A DNA stretch of 64,000 nucleotides from the NCBI RefSeq assembly GCF_000378225.1, contig NZ_KB905141.1:511326-575325 (forward strand), written 5' to 3'. Shown here one piece after another: positions 18,364 through 26,381 of the stretch (its first letter is position 1; each line of letters begins with the position of its first letter). The stretch comes from Methylophilus methylotrophus DSM 46235 = ATCC 53528 (GTDB lineage: Bacteria > Pseudomonadota > Gammaproteobacteria > Burkholderiales > Methylophilaceae). The position numbers were made by a program, and so were the translations under genes. The notes beneath the pieces were generated by a model, which saw nothing but the letters and a program-made list of their open reading frames with translations, did not search any database and was not told where the DNA came from.

Positions 18364-20235
18364 TTACAGGGCAAACACGTTCAATGCACCGCCGCCAGGA
18401 GCAGCGTTGTACTTGGTCAACTCTTTGTAGCCACCAGCAGCACCCAGTGCGTCGGTGTCAGTCGTCATACCCAGGTTCATCGCAACGCCAGCCCAACCGC
18501 CGATACCGGACAAGATACCTACGTATTGCTTGCCTTTGTTACCATAGGTGAATGCGTTACCAATGGCACCTGAACCCACTTGGAACTTCCACAGCTCTTT
18601 ACCGGATTTCGCATCCACAGCCTTGAACCAGCGGTCCAGGGTACCGTAGAACACCAGGTCAGAGGCAGTCGTCAATGCACCGCTCCAGGCAGAGAACTTC
18701 TCTTTGTTGTACCAGACTTTTTTGTTGGTCATTGGGTCGTAAGCACCGAAACCACCCATCACGCCGTCTGGACCAGCAAACATGGTCAGTGTCGCACCAA
18801 CCCATGGTTGACCAGCAACGTATTTGGACTCAACTGGCTCGTATGTCATACACACGTGGTTCAGTGGAGAGTACATCAGACCAGTTTTTGGAGAGTAAGC
18901 AGCTGGCTGTTGGTCTTTAGTACCCAAAGCCGCTGGGCAGATACCCTTGGCGTTGTAATCCTGGTGAGTAGAATAACGGCCGTCTTTGTTAGGCACGCCT
19001 GTTTTCAGGTCTACATCACTTGCCCAGTTAACGAATGGATGCACTTTTTCAGCAGCGATCAGTGTACCAGTCACCGCATTCCAAGTGTAAGCAAAACCGT
19101 TACGGTCATGGTGCCATGCGTATGTTTTGCCACCTTTGTCGAACAGGATCACTTCATTGACGCCGTCGTAGTCCCACTCATCATGTGGCGTCATTTGCAT
19201 CGCCCATTTAGCCACACCAGTGTCCAAATCACGCGCAGTTACAGTCATAGACCATTTGTTGTCGCCTGGTCGTACATCTGGGTTCCATACGGATGGGTTA
19301 CCTGCACCGTAGTAAACCAGGTTTGTACGTGCATCATATGGCCACCAGCCCCATACAGAACCGCCACCATGTTGCCAGCCGTCTTTAATTGCTTGTGGTT
19401 TCAACCAAGTACGTGTACCCAGCTCTTTTTCGCCACCCTTGATCTGGTCAGCAGACAGACGCTTAAATGAACCACCCTCTTTGTTGCCACCGTTTACGTC
19501 CTGGTAAACAGAAAGCGCGTTGTACAGTGGGTTATCTTTGTTTGTGTTAGCGTCGTGCAATGTTTCAGCATCTGGGCCTGTGGAATACGCTTTCCATGCC
19601 AGAGCGCCGTCTTTCAGGTTGTATGCAGCGATAAAGCAACGTACGCCGAATTCAGCACCTGAACAACCGGTCAATACTTTGTCTTTGATCACATGTGGCG
19701 CGTTGGTGTTAGTTGCACCGACTTTTGGATCAGTGTTTTTAACTTCCCAGATTTTTTTGCCATCTTTAGCATCCAGAGCAACCAGCAAGCCGTCATTCTG
19801 TTGCAGGAATATCTTGCCGTCGCCAAAACCAAGGCCACGTGTCACGTTGTCACAGCACAATACTGCCTGAACGCTTGGGTCTTGTTTAGGGAAATAGGAC
19901 CAGACAATTTTCTGGTTATCGTTTAAATCCAAGGCATACACATTGTTTGGGAAAGCAGTCACGATATACATCATGTTGCCTAAAACAATGGGGGAGCCCT
20001 CGTGACCACGGTTAACGCCAGTGGCGAATGTCCAGGCCATTTTCAGGTTTTTAATATTGCCCTTATTGATTTGTGCCAGGGCGCTGTAGCCTTGGTTGTT
20101 GTGCTGACCGCGTGGATGCACCCAGTTATTTGAGTCTTTCATCGCAGCTTCTTGGTCAGCTGCAGCAAAAGCCAATACAGGCAGGGCCAGCGCAACGCTA
20201 GCAGCAATGCCGAAAGCTGTTTTGGTTTTGATCAT
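18364..20235 (-). CDS. xoxF: Lanthanide-dependent PQQ methanol dehydrogenase XoxF
   Basis: Periplasmic quinoprotein oxidising methanol and passing electrons to a cytochrome c. 623 residues from ATG 20235, preceded by GGAG; upstream in-frame codons lack a ribosome site. A signal peptide ends near LPVLAFA. Adjacent cysteines 127-128 (VLCCDNVTRG) are the PQQ-associated vicinal pair. Metal/PQQ residues by alignment in mind: Glu195 (SGAEFG), Asn313 (GAGNPS), catalytic Asp355, and Asp357 in DYDGVNE. That extra aspartate marks lanthanide (XoxF) enzymes; calcium MxaF has alanine there. An insertion around residues 240-290 lengthens it, which I associate with clade XoxF4 of Methylophilaceae (inference). 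No xoxG or xoxJ lies beside it. Confidence 0.96.
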   Translation of the reverse strand: MIKTKTAFGIAASVALALPVLAFAAADQEAAMKDSNNWVHPRGQHNNQGYSALAQINKGNIKNLKMAWTFATGVNRGHEGSPIVLGNMMYIVTAFPNNVYALDLNDNQKIVWSYFPKQDPSVQAVLCCDNVTRGLGFGDGKIFLQQNDGLLVALDAKDGKKIWEVKNTDPKVGATNTNAPHVIKDKVLTGCSGAEFGVRCFIAAYNLKDGALAWKAYSTGPDAETLHDANTNKDNPLYNALSVYQDVNGGNKEGGSFKRLSADQIKGGEKELGTRTWLKPQAIKDGWQHGGGSVWGWWPYDARTNLVYYGAGNPSVWNPDVRPGDNKWSMTVTARDLDTGVAKWAMQMTPHDEWDYDGVNEVILFDKGGKTYAWHHDRNGFAYTWNAVTGTLIAAEKVHPFVNWASDVDLKTGVPNKDGRYSTHQDYNAKGICPAALGTKDQQPAAYSPKTGLMYSPLNHVCMTYEPVESKYVAGQPWVGATLTMFAGPDGVMGGFGAYDPMTNKKVWYNKEKFSAWSGALTTASDLVFYGTLDRWFKAVDAKSGKELWKFQVGSGAIGNAFTYGNKGKQYVGILSGIGGWAGVAMNLGMTTDTDALGAAGGYKELTKYNAAPGGGALNVFAL

Positions 20236-20259
20236 AGTATATCTCCAAAGATAAATCAC

Positions 20260-20275
20260 AAGATTGCAATCTTGA
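20260..20275. promoter_or_regulatory. 16-bp perfect palindrome in the xoxF upstream/leader region
   Basis: CAAGATTGCAATCTTG, a perfect palindrome 25 bp upstream of the xoxF start codon and just before its ribosome-binding site. Suited to a dimeric regulator or a short leader hairpin. The binding protein is unknown; the adjacent MocR-like regulator is one candidate. AATTGCATT occurs twice more in the same intergenic region (20287 and 20461). Confidence 0.5.
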
Positions 20276-20525
20276 GCATGAAGGAAAATTGCATTGTGCT
20301 TAAGTTATCGCTGGTACTAGGATCCCAGTGAGCCGGATGTTACTTTTTAATACATCTATTAAGCGAATGTAACTGTAATATAAATATCCTCCTACGACAC
20401 CCAGCCAGATTGCGGTTTTATTCATGGGCCAGATAGGGATTTTTTCCTAAAACTTTATGGAATTGCATTTTTTTTGTATCATTCCATCATCGAAGGCCAT
20501 GTCCTAGTATGCCCTTCAGGTAACC

Positions 20526-20552
20526 GTAACGCCCTACAGCGAGAGGCGTTAC
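20526..20552. promoter_or_regulatory. Inverted repeat just upstream of the MocR-like regulator gene
   Basis: GTAACGCC (20526-20533) and GGCGTTAC (20545-20552), perfect 8-base arms spaced by 11, ending 33 bases before the GTG start of the regulator. Placement fits an autoregulatory operator or a leader hairpin. The rest of the 350-base xoxF-regulator gap shows no gene. Confidence 0.45.
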
Positions 20553-20585
20553 CCGCTTACTTGATTAACAAGGTAGATACTGGCC

Positions 20586-21677
20586 GTGCTAAGACCCTGG
20601 CATTATTCTCTGGTTCTGGATAAGAATTCGCCCTCCTCTATCCACCAACAACTGACCGAACATTTCCGCAGCATGATTGAAGGTGGATCCTGGCTGGGGG
20701 GTAGCGCCCTGCCCAGTTCCCGCGATATTGCCCAGCGCCTGGGCATCAACCGAAAAACCGTTTCACGGGTGTATGAAGAGCTGGCTGCTCAAGGACTTAT
20801 TTATACGCAGCCCAAACGAGGCACGTTTGTTTCTGAAAATCCGCATCACATTCTTTTAGCTCCGCAAAGTGCGGCGAATGCCTCCTCTGTTACAAACACT
20901 GTGGCCAGCAGTATTCAGCAATTAATACAAAAGGCCTGTATTTACCACTTCCGTCGCGTAGCCTTGCATATACACAAGCTGCGTCCGCAAGATTATGATG
21001 TCACTGGCTTATTCGACCTGAAACATATGCTGGCGAACTTGCTGGCGCATGAACGGCGTTACCTGGTCTCGCCAGAACATATTGCCTGTGGCCATTGGCC
21101 CGCCCTACAAACAGCACTGGTCCATAGCCTCAATCTTGGTCAAGGGTATTTGCTGATTGATCATACCGTCAGCCCTGTTTTGGAGTTGCGCCTGAGAAGA
21201 CAAGGCGTCGCGGTCCTGCGCCTACCGGAAATGAATATCGGACAAGTGAGACTCTTTATTGAACAGGTTGAAAAATATTGCATCAATTACCCGGTAGCCG
21301 CTATCTGGTGTGATAGCGCCAGCCTCATTCAGCAGCAACAGGCTGAAACTGAACAAGCCCTGTTGTTGCAAAAACTGTTTGACTACCATCTTTTACTGAT
21401 TGACGATCAGCGTCATCGCCTCCCTGATCTGCAAGACGACATGCCTTTGTCAACCAAATACGCGAAAAGTTACTTGCTCGGCAGCTTGTATGGCAACCAT
21501 TGCGATATGTTTAACCTGACTTATGTCGCCAGCAATTTAGGGTTCAGCGAGGATTTTCTGAATGAATTAAATGAAGAGCATCAACCGGCATTGCTTAATA
21601 TGCTGGCGCAAAGCGAACTGATCAAACGAGGCGAATATAAAAAACTGTTGTCAACCATTCAACGCTTGTTGCCATAA
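20586..21677 (+). CDS. GntR/MocR-like transcriptional regulator with degenerate aminotransferase domain
   Basis: 363 residues from a GTG start preceded by AAGGTAG. The N-terminal winged helix (about 10-80; LPSSRDIAQRLGINRKTVSRVYEEL) is clearly GntR family. The rest resembles a shortened, degenerate fold-type-I aminotransferase domain as in MocR proteins, which normally run to 450-500 residues. Where MocR proteins carry the PLP lysine in a G-T-x-SK motif, this one reads YLLGSLYGNHCDMFNLTY, without lysine, so PLP binding by a Schiff base is unlikely. It diverges from xoxF and is a candidate regulator of it; that link is inference from position. Confidence 0.8.
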   Translation: MLRPWHYSLVLDKNSPSSIHQQLTEHFRSMIEGGSWLGGSALPSSRDIAQRLGINRKTVSRVYEELAAQGLIYTQPKRGTFVSENPHHILLAPQSAANASSVTNTVASSIQQLIQKACIYHFRRVALHIHKLRPQDYDVTGLFDLKHMLANLLAHERRYLVSPEHIACGHWPALQTALVHSLNLGQGYLLIDHTVSPVLELRLRRQGVAVLRLPEMNIGQVRLFIEQVEKYCINYPVAAIWCDSASLIQQQQAETEQALLLQKLFDYHLLLIDDQRHRLPDLQDDMPLSTKYAKSYLLGSLYGNHCDMFNLTYVASNLGFSEDFLNELNEEHQPALLNMLAQSELIKRGEYKKLLSTIQRLLP

Positions 21678-21717
21678 ATCTCATCTTCGGCTGAAAACAA
21701 CCAAAAAGATAAAATAC

Positions 21718-21733
21718 TGGTTATTAACAACCA
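21718..21733. promoter_or_regulatory. Upstream inverted repeat, possible enhancer site for sigma-54 activator
   Basis: TGGTTATTAACAACCA is a palindrome except for one base pair and lies about 103-118 bases upstream of the predicted start of the small RNA at 21836/21837. That is a typical distance for the enhancer bound by a sigma-54 activator. It does not match the NtrC consensus, so the activator is not identified. Confidence 0.4.
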
Positions 21734-21809
21734 CCAAAAATTCAGGATAAATTCCTATTTACACAAAAAATACACTTCCAAGTCAATCACTTAAACTCAC
21801 CAAACATCA

Positions 21810-21825
21810 TGGCACGTTAAATGCT
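21810..21825 (+). promoter_or_regulatory. Sigma-54 (-24/-12) promoter
   Basis: TGGCACGTTAAATGCT matches the RpoN consensus TGGCACG-N4-TTGCW at every defined position except one (A for the first T of TTGC). GG and GC have the required spacing. The expected transcript start is 21836-21837, which is exactly the first base of the GGGAGTG arm of the RNA structure downstream. Confidence 0.7.
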
Positions 21826-21836
21826 GTTGAATCATT

Positions 21837-21957
21837 GGGAGTGAGCTATCACTAGGACCGATACCAGCTGACTGCATATCCGCTGGTATCGGGGTAGACA
21901 CTCCCTCACTTGCATATTGATCTCATGCAAAAAAGGCACCGCATTGCGGTGCCTTTT
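21837..21957 (+). ncRNA. Predicted structured small RNA with its own promoter and terminator
   Basis: About 121 nt, no open reading frame. Hairpin 1 has an outer stem GGGAGTG/CACTCCC (21837-21843 with 21899-21905) and an inner stem CCGATACCAGC/GCTGGTATCGG (21858-21868 with 21882-21892), joined by an asymmetric internal loop containing CACTAGGA. Hairpin 2 is TTGCAT/ATGCAA (21910-21915 with 21925-21930). Hairpin 3 is the terminator. Promoter start, structure and terminator define a compact unit between the MocR-like gene and the LanPepSY-like gene. I do not recognise a known family. CTAGGAC in the internal loop is complementary to the LanPepSY leader mRNA. An unrecognised riboswitch-like or protein-binding RNA is an alternative. 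Confidence 0.65.
21931..21957. terminator. Intrinsic terminator of the small RNA, also facing the LanPepSY-like gene
   Basis: AAAAGGCACCGC - ATT - GCGGTGCCTTTT, perfect 12-base arms, with T-rich sequence on the plus-strand side and A-rich on the other, so it can end transcripts from both directions. Confidence 0.93.
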
Positions 21958-22013
21958 GCTTTTGAGTATCACCGACTGCAGGGAACGACAGCCGCATCAC
22001 TCCACCGGTCAAT

Positions 22014-22541
22014 TTACTCCTGACCGATTTGATACACTTCGTAGCTGGTCTCTACGATTTTACCGCTGGTAGCATCCACTTCGACTTTTACTTCTTCGTT
22101 GTCGGCTTCCAGAATATCAAATTCGTAAGATGCTTTGCCATCTGGCTCGAGCTCATATTCAACTTCAACCACTTTGCCAGGATGCGCTGCAAGTGCAGTG
22201 GCCTTGGCGTCTTCTTCAGTCACTTTAGCCAGTGCTTTGAATCTTTCGTCATCCACCGAAACTTCTTCTTCTACTTCTGTAATCTTGCCTGTTTTTGCAT
22301 TGCACTCGATATCCCATGCTTTGCCATCGTTGGATTGCACATCAAATTCGTATACTAATTGCTTACGCTCTGACTTGGCTTCCACCTTGACAATTTTGCC
22401 GTCGTGTTTGGACAAGGCTGCTTTCACGCACTTACCCAAGCTGTCGTAAGCCTTTGGCTTGATGGTTTCATGGTCAGCGAATGCCTGACCGGACAACAAA
22501 CCGCATACCGCGGCTACCAGAATTGACGCTTTAACTTGCAT
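22014..22541 (-). CDS. Periplasmic tandem-PepSY protein, LanPepSY-like (candidate lanthanide binder)
   Basis: 175 residues from ATG 22541, which follows AAGGAG; the frame is open further upstream but lacks a ribosome site. Signal peptide MQVKASILVAAVCGLLSGQAFA, then two PepSY repeats: about 33-92 (LVYEFDV and NAKTGKITEVE) and 107-166 (ASYEFDI and DATSGKIVETS). The mature protein is very rich in Glu and Asp, and Cys38 and Cys80 could pair. LanPepSY, a two-PepSY periplasmic protein that binds lanthanide ions, is known from Methylobacillus flagellatus. Architecture, acidity and proximity to xoxF support orthology, but I could not align the two. Other PepSY proteins inhibit proteases or bind calcium. 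Confidence 0.8.
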   Translation of the reverse strand: MQVKASILVAAVCGLLSGQAFADHETIKPKAYDSLGKCVKAALSKHDGKIVKVEAKSERKQLVYEFDVQSNDGKAWDIECNAKTGKITEVEEEVSVDDERFKALAKVTEEDAKATALAAHPGKVVEVEYELEPDGKASYEFDILEADNEEVKVEVDATSGKIVETSYEVYQIGQE

Positions 22542-22664
22542 AATGATCTCCTTGTTTAAAGTCATGAATGAAAGTAATGAAACAGGCGCTAGGACGCCAT
22601 ATTCCAAAATCCACAACGCTGAGAAGAATATCAAAAACGCGATATGCTTTTGAAAATATTACAC

Positions 22665-22676
22665 TTTGTTAACAAA
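22665..22676. promoter_or_regulatory. 12-bp palindrome upstream of the LanPepSY-like gene
   Basis: TTTGTTAACAAA, perfect palindrome about 124 bases upstream of the LanPepSY-like start codon and 43 bases after the thyA stop. Possible operator; an AT-rich palindrome this short can occur by chance. Confidence 0.25.
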
Positions 22677-22718
22677 ATGGTTAAAAACAGCCATTCTGGT
22701 CGCTGCTAAGCAGCTGGA

Positions 22719-23513
22719 CTACACGGCCACTGGCGCCTTAATGGCGGGATAGGGATCGTAATTTTCCAGCGTAAAATCCTCAAACTTAAAGGCAAAAATG
22801 TCTTTCACGGCAGGATTAATACGCATCACAGGCAAAGCACGCGGTGTACGGGACAACTGCTCTTTTACCTGCTCCATATGGTTGCTGTAAATATGCGCAT
22901 CCCCCAGGGTGTGTACGAAGTCGCCCAGTTGCAAATCGCAAACTTGTGCCACCATCATGGTTAACAAGGCATATGAAGCGATGTTGAATGGGACGCCAAG
23001 GAAAATATCTGCACTGCGTTGATACAATTGGCAGGAAAGCTTGCCATCAGCCACATAAAACTGAAAAAAAGCATGGCATGGTGGCAGCTTCATGCGTTCA
23101 ACATCCGCCACATTCCAGGCAGACACGATTAAACGACGCGAATCCGGTGTCTTTTTGATCTGGTTAATCACTTGTGTGATCTGGTCAATGTGCGAACCAT
23201 CCGGCTTGGGCCAGTTACGCCATTGATAGCCGTAGACCGGTCCGAGGTTGCCTTGCTCATCCGCCCATTCGTCCCAGATACTGACACCATTTTCTTTCAG
23301 GTATGCAATATTGGTGCTGCCCTGCAAGAACCATAACAGTTCATGAATAATGGATTTTAAATGCACCTTCTTGGTGGTCAGTAAAGGAAACCCTTCCGCC
23401 AGATTAAAGCGCATCTGATAACCAAATACCGACATCGTGCCGGTGCCTGTGCGATCTGTTTTGATGTGACCATGCGCAAGTACGTGGTTCAATAGATCAT
23501 GATACTGTTGCAT
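22719..23513 (-). CDS. thyA: Thymidylate synthase
   Basis: Makes dTMP from dUMP using methylene-tetrahydrofolate. 264 residues, the same as the E. coli enzyme, with nucleophile Cys146 in [11 protein letters not shown], folate/dUMP residues in [18 protein letters not shown] and the C-terminal [10 protein letters not shown]. It follows thrC with a short gap on the same strand. Confidence 0.97.
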   Translation of the reverse strand: MQQYHDLLNHVLAHGHIKTDRTGTGTMSVFGYQMRFNLAEGFPLLTTKKVHLKSIIHELLWFLQGSTNIAYLKENGVSIWDEWADEQGNLGPVYGYQWRNWPKPDGSHIDQITQVINQIKKTPDSRRLIVSAWNVADVERMKLPPCHAFFQFYVADGKLSCQLYQRSADIFLGVPFNIASYALLTMMVAQVCDLQLGDFVHTLGDAHIYSNHMEQVKEQLSRTPRALPVMRINPAVKDIFAFKFEDFTLENYDPYPAIKAPVAV

Positions 23514-23541
23514 GTAGCACTCCTCAATCAGTTACTCAGAT

Positions 23542-24975
23542 TCATGTGTTAGCAGCAATAAAGGCTTTAATCGCATCGACGCTCACATCCATCACCGTGG
23601 ATTTCTGTGGCAGGTCCTCCAGGCCAACCAGGCTGGCCGGACGCTCAGGCACTTCACCCAGCGCTTCCACAATCGCATCTTCAAATTTGGCCGGCAATGC
23701 CGTTTCCAATACCAGCATGGGCACATTCGGCTGACGGTGTTCGAGGGCGACTTTCAAGCCATCGGCAGTATGCGTATCAATGGTCACGCCATATTTTTCT
23801 TTGGTAGTGCGTATGGTTTGCATGCGGTTGGCATGGTTACTATGGCCGGAAACAAAACCAAAGTCAGCCACTTTTTCAAAATAACCGTCTGCATTCAGGT
23901 CAAACTTGCCACCATGATCCACCGCGGTCCACAATTCACGCACACGGGCACTGTCCTGACCGACGAGGTCATAGACAAAGCGCTCAAAGTTGGAGGCTTT
24001 GCTGATATCCATGGACGGGCTGGAGGTATGATAAGTATTGGCTGAACCACGCGGCGCATAAACGCCAGTATTAAAAAACTCATCCAGCACATCGTTTTCA
24101 TTGGTTGCCACCACCAGCTGGTCAATCGGTAAACCCATCATGCGTGCAATGTGCCCGGCACAGATGTTACCAAAGTTGCCACTAGGCACAGTAAAACTGA
24201 CTTTCTGGCTGTTGTTAGTCGTCACAGCCAAGTAACCTTTGAAATAGTAAATAATCTGGGCAGCAATACGACCCCAGTTAATGGAGTTCACCGCGCCGAT
24301 TTTGTATTGGGCTTTAAAGTTATGATCATTAGAAACGGCCTTGACCATATCCTGCGCATCATCGAAGACACCTTTCACCGCAATATTGAAAATATTGTCG
24401 TCTTGCAGGCTGAACATTTGGGCGGTCTGGAAACGGCTCATCTTCTGGTATGGCGACAGCATGAACACACGCACACCTTTTTTACCGCGCATCGCATACT
24501 CAGCCGCAGAGCCGGTATCACCAGAAGTAGCACCCAGGATATTAGTGGTTTGGCCAGTTTTGGTCAGTACGTATTCAAACAGATTGCCCAGTAACTGCAT
24601 CGCCATGTCTTTAAAGGCTAATGTTGGGCCGTTAGACAGGCTAAGCAGGTAGAGGTTATCTTCTAGCTTGAGCGTAGGCGTAATGTCTTCGGCATTCTGG
24701 CCTGCGCGTACATATTGGTACACGTCTGCGCGGTAGGTTTTATCAATAATCGCTTTCAGGTCTGCGTGGGGAATATCACTGTCATCGACCAGCCTGGACA
24801 AGATTGCAAAAGCCAGTTCGCGATAATTCATGCCACGCATGGCATTCAAATCTGCATCACTGAATTGCGGATATTGCTCAGGCAGATACAAGCCGCCGTC
24901 AGGCGCGAGGCCGCCCAGCAAGATTTCACTAAATGTTAAAGCAGGCGACTGCCCGCGGGTACTGATATATTTCAT
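23542..24975 (-). CDS. thrC: Threonine synthase
   Basis: PLP enzyme converting O-phosphohomoserine to threonine. 477 residues, the long (yeast/Pseudomonas-type) form; the PLP lysine lies in GPTLAFKDMAMQ, and the phosphate-binding loop in ATSGDTGSAAEYAM. It lies 38 bases downstream of hom, the preceding enzyme of the pathway, and is probably co-transcribed with it. Confidence 0.96.
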   Translation of the reverse strand: MKYISTRGQSPALTFSEILLGGLAPDGGLYLPEQYPQFSDADLNAMRGMNYRELAFAILSRLVDDSDIPHADLKAIIDKTYRADVYQYVRAGQNAEDITPTLKLEDNLYLLSLSNGPTLAFKDMAMQLLGNLFEYVLTKTGQTTNILGATSGDTGSAAEYAMRGKKGVRVFMLSPYQKMSRFQTAQMFSLQDDNIFNIAVKGVFDDAQDMVKAVSNDHNFKAQYKIGAVNSINWGRIAAQIIYYFKGYLAVTTNNSQKVSFTVPSGNFGNICAGHIARMMGLPIDQLVVATNENDVLDEFFNTGVYAPRGSANTYHTSSPSMDISKASNFERFVYDLVGQDSARVRELWTAVDHGGKFDLNADGYFEKVADFGFVSGHSNHANRMQTIRTTKEKYGVTIDTHTADGLKVALEHRQPNVPMLVLETALPAKFEDAIVEALGEVPERPASLVGLEDLPQKSTVMDVSVDAIKAFIAANT

Positions 24976-25013
24976 TGTATTAAACTCTTTGAATTAAGCC
25001 TGCCCGTCATATG

Positions 25014-26333
25014 TTAGCGTGACAGCGCTTCCATCCGGATTTTGATGACGGTGCCGGCAATCGCAGGCAACGCTTCAATCCTGGTAATGGCTGCATCCAT
25101 GGTTTTTTCCTGCGTGATATGGGTCAGAATGACAATGTCTGCCTCAGCCTCACCTTCCTGAGGCTCTTTTTGCAGCATGGCATCAATCGAAATCTGCAAG
25201 TCGGCCAGGATCTTGGTCACATCCGCCATCACCCCTGGTTTATCAGAGGCATGCAGCCGCAGGTAATAGGCTGACTGCACTTCGGCAATCGGCAAGACGG
25301 GTAGCACTTGCTGCTGGTCTAACTGATAACCGAGGTAAGGCACGCGTTGCCCGGCTGTCGTGCCTTGCAAACGGGCAATATCCACCAGGTCGGCGACCAC
25401 GGCACTCGCCGTCGGCTCAGCACCTGCGCCAGCCCCGTAATACAGGGTGGGGCCAACCGCATCCCCCTTCACAACCACGGCATTCATGGCGCCATCCACA
25501 TTGGCAATCAGGCGCTTTTCCGGAATCAGGGTTGGATGCACACGCAATTCAACGCCCGCCTCTGTTTTTTTGCTGATGCCAAGTAACTTGACGCGGTAGC
25601 CGAGCTCTTCAGCGTATTGGATATCCTGCGTCGTCAGTTTGGTAATCCCTTCGGTATACGCATGTTCAAACTGCATGGGCATGCCAAACGCAATACTGGC
25701 CATGATGGTAAGCTTGTGCGCAGCATCCACACCTTCAACATCAAAGGTGGGATCCGCTTCGGCATAACCCAGGCGTTGTGCTTCCTTGAGCACATCGGCA
25801 AACGCCAGGCCTTTGTCGCGCATCTCGGTCAAGATAAAGTTGGTTGTACCGTTGATAATGCCAGCCACCCATTCAATTCTGTTGGCGCTCAAGCCTTCAC
25901 GCAAAGCCTTGATAATGGGGATGCCACCTGCCACTGCCGCTTCAAACGCAACAATCACGCCCTTTTCGGCCGCTGCCTTGAAAATTTCGTTGCCATGCAC
26001 GGCCAGCAAAGCTTTGTTCGCAGTAACCACATGTTTGCCATTGGCAATGGCTTTTAACACTAATTCTTTAGCAATGGTATAGCCACCGATCAATTCAACG
26101 ACGACATCAATCTCCGGATTATCCACCACGGCAAATGCATCGTCCGTCAACGCCACCTGACCACCGGTGACCTGCCTGGCCAGTTCCAGGTTACGGTCAG
26201 CCACCTGCACAATGCGTATATTGCCGCCAATCCGGCGCGAGATATCCGCCTGGTTACGCGTGATGACGGTATAAGTACCGCCACCAACTGTGCCTATGCC
26301 TAACAAACCTACTTTTAATTCTTTCATACTCAT
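25014..26333 (-). CDS. hom: Homoserine dehydrogenase
   Basis: NAD(P)H-dependent reduction of aspartate semialdehyde to homoserine. 439 residues: Rossmann motif GLLGIGTVGGGTY, catalytic domain (EGVDAAHKLTIMASIAFG) and a C-terminal ACT domain from about residue 350 (SDKPGVMADVTKILADLQISIDAM), which implies feedback control by threonine. Either of two ATGs six bases apart could start it. It forms the alaA-hom-thrC run on the minus strand. Confidence 0.96.
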   Translation of the reverse strand: MSMKELKVGLLGIGTVGGGTYTVITRNQADISRRIGGNIRIVQVADRNLELARQVTGGQVALTDDAFAVVDNPEIDVVVELIGGYTIAKELVLKAIANGKHVVTANKALLAVHGNEIFKAAAEKGVIVAFEAAVAGGIPIIKALREGLSANRIEWVAGIINGTTNFILTEMRDKGLAFADVLKEAQRLGYAEADPTFDVEGVDAAHKLTIMASIAFGMPMQFEHAYTEGITKLTTQDIQYAEELGYRVKLLGISKKTEAGVELRVHPTLIPEKRLIANVDGAMNAVVVKGDAVGPTLYYGAGAGAEPTASAVVADLVDIARLQGTTAGQRVPYLGYQLDQQQVLPVLPIAEVQSAYYLRLHASDKPGVMADVTKILADLQISIDAMLQKEPQEGEAEADIVILTHITQEKTMDAAITRIEALPAIAGTVIKIRMEALSR

Positions 26334-26381
26334 ACTCTACGTTGATGGCAGCCCTAAAGCTCACCTTATTTTGAATGTGCT

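Noticed and set aside
18580-19470. Long open frame (296 codons) on the plus strand opposite xoxF
   Set aside because: Entirely inside xoxF on the other strand; cysteine- and tryptophan-rich nonsense composition without any domain pattern.
21837-21957. Known riboswitch or 6S RNA
   Set aside because: No diagnostic motif of TPP, cobalamin, glycine, SAM, guanidine or similar switches, no downstream gene under its control on the same strand, and too short for 6S RNA with a large open bubble.
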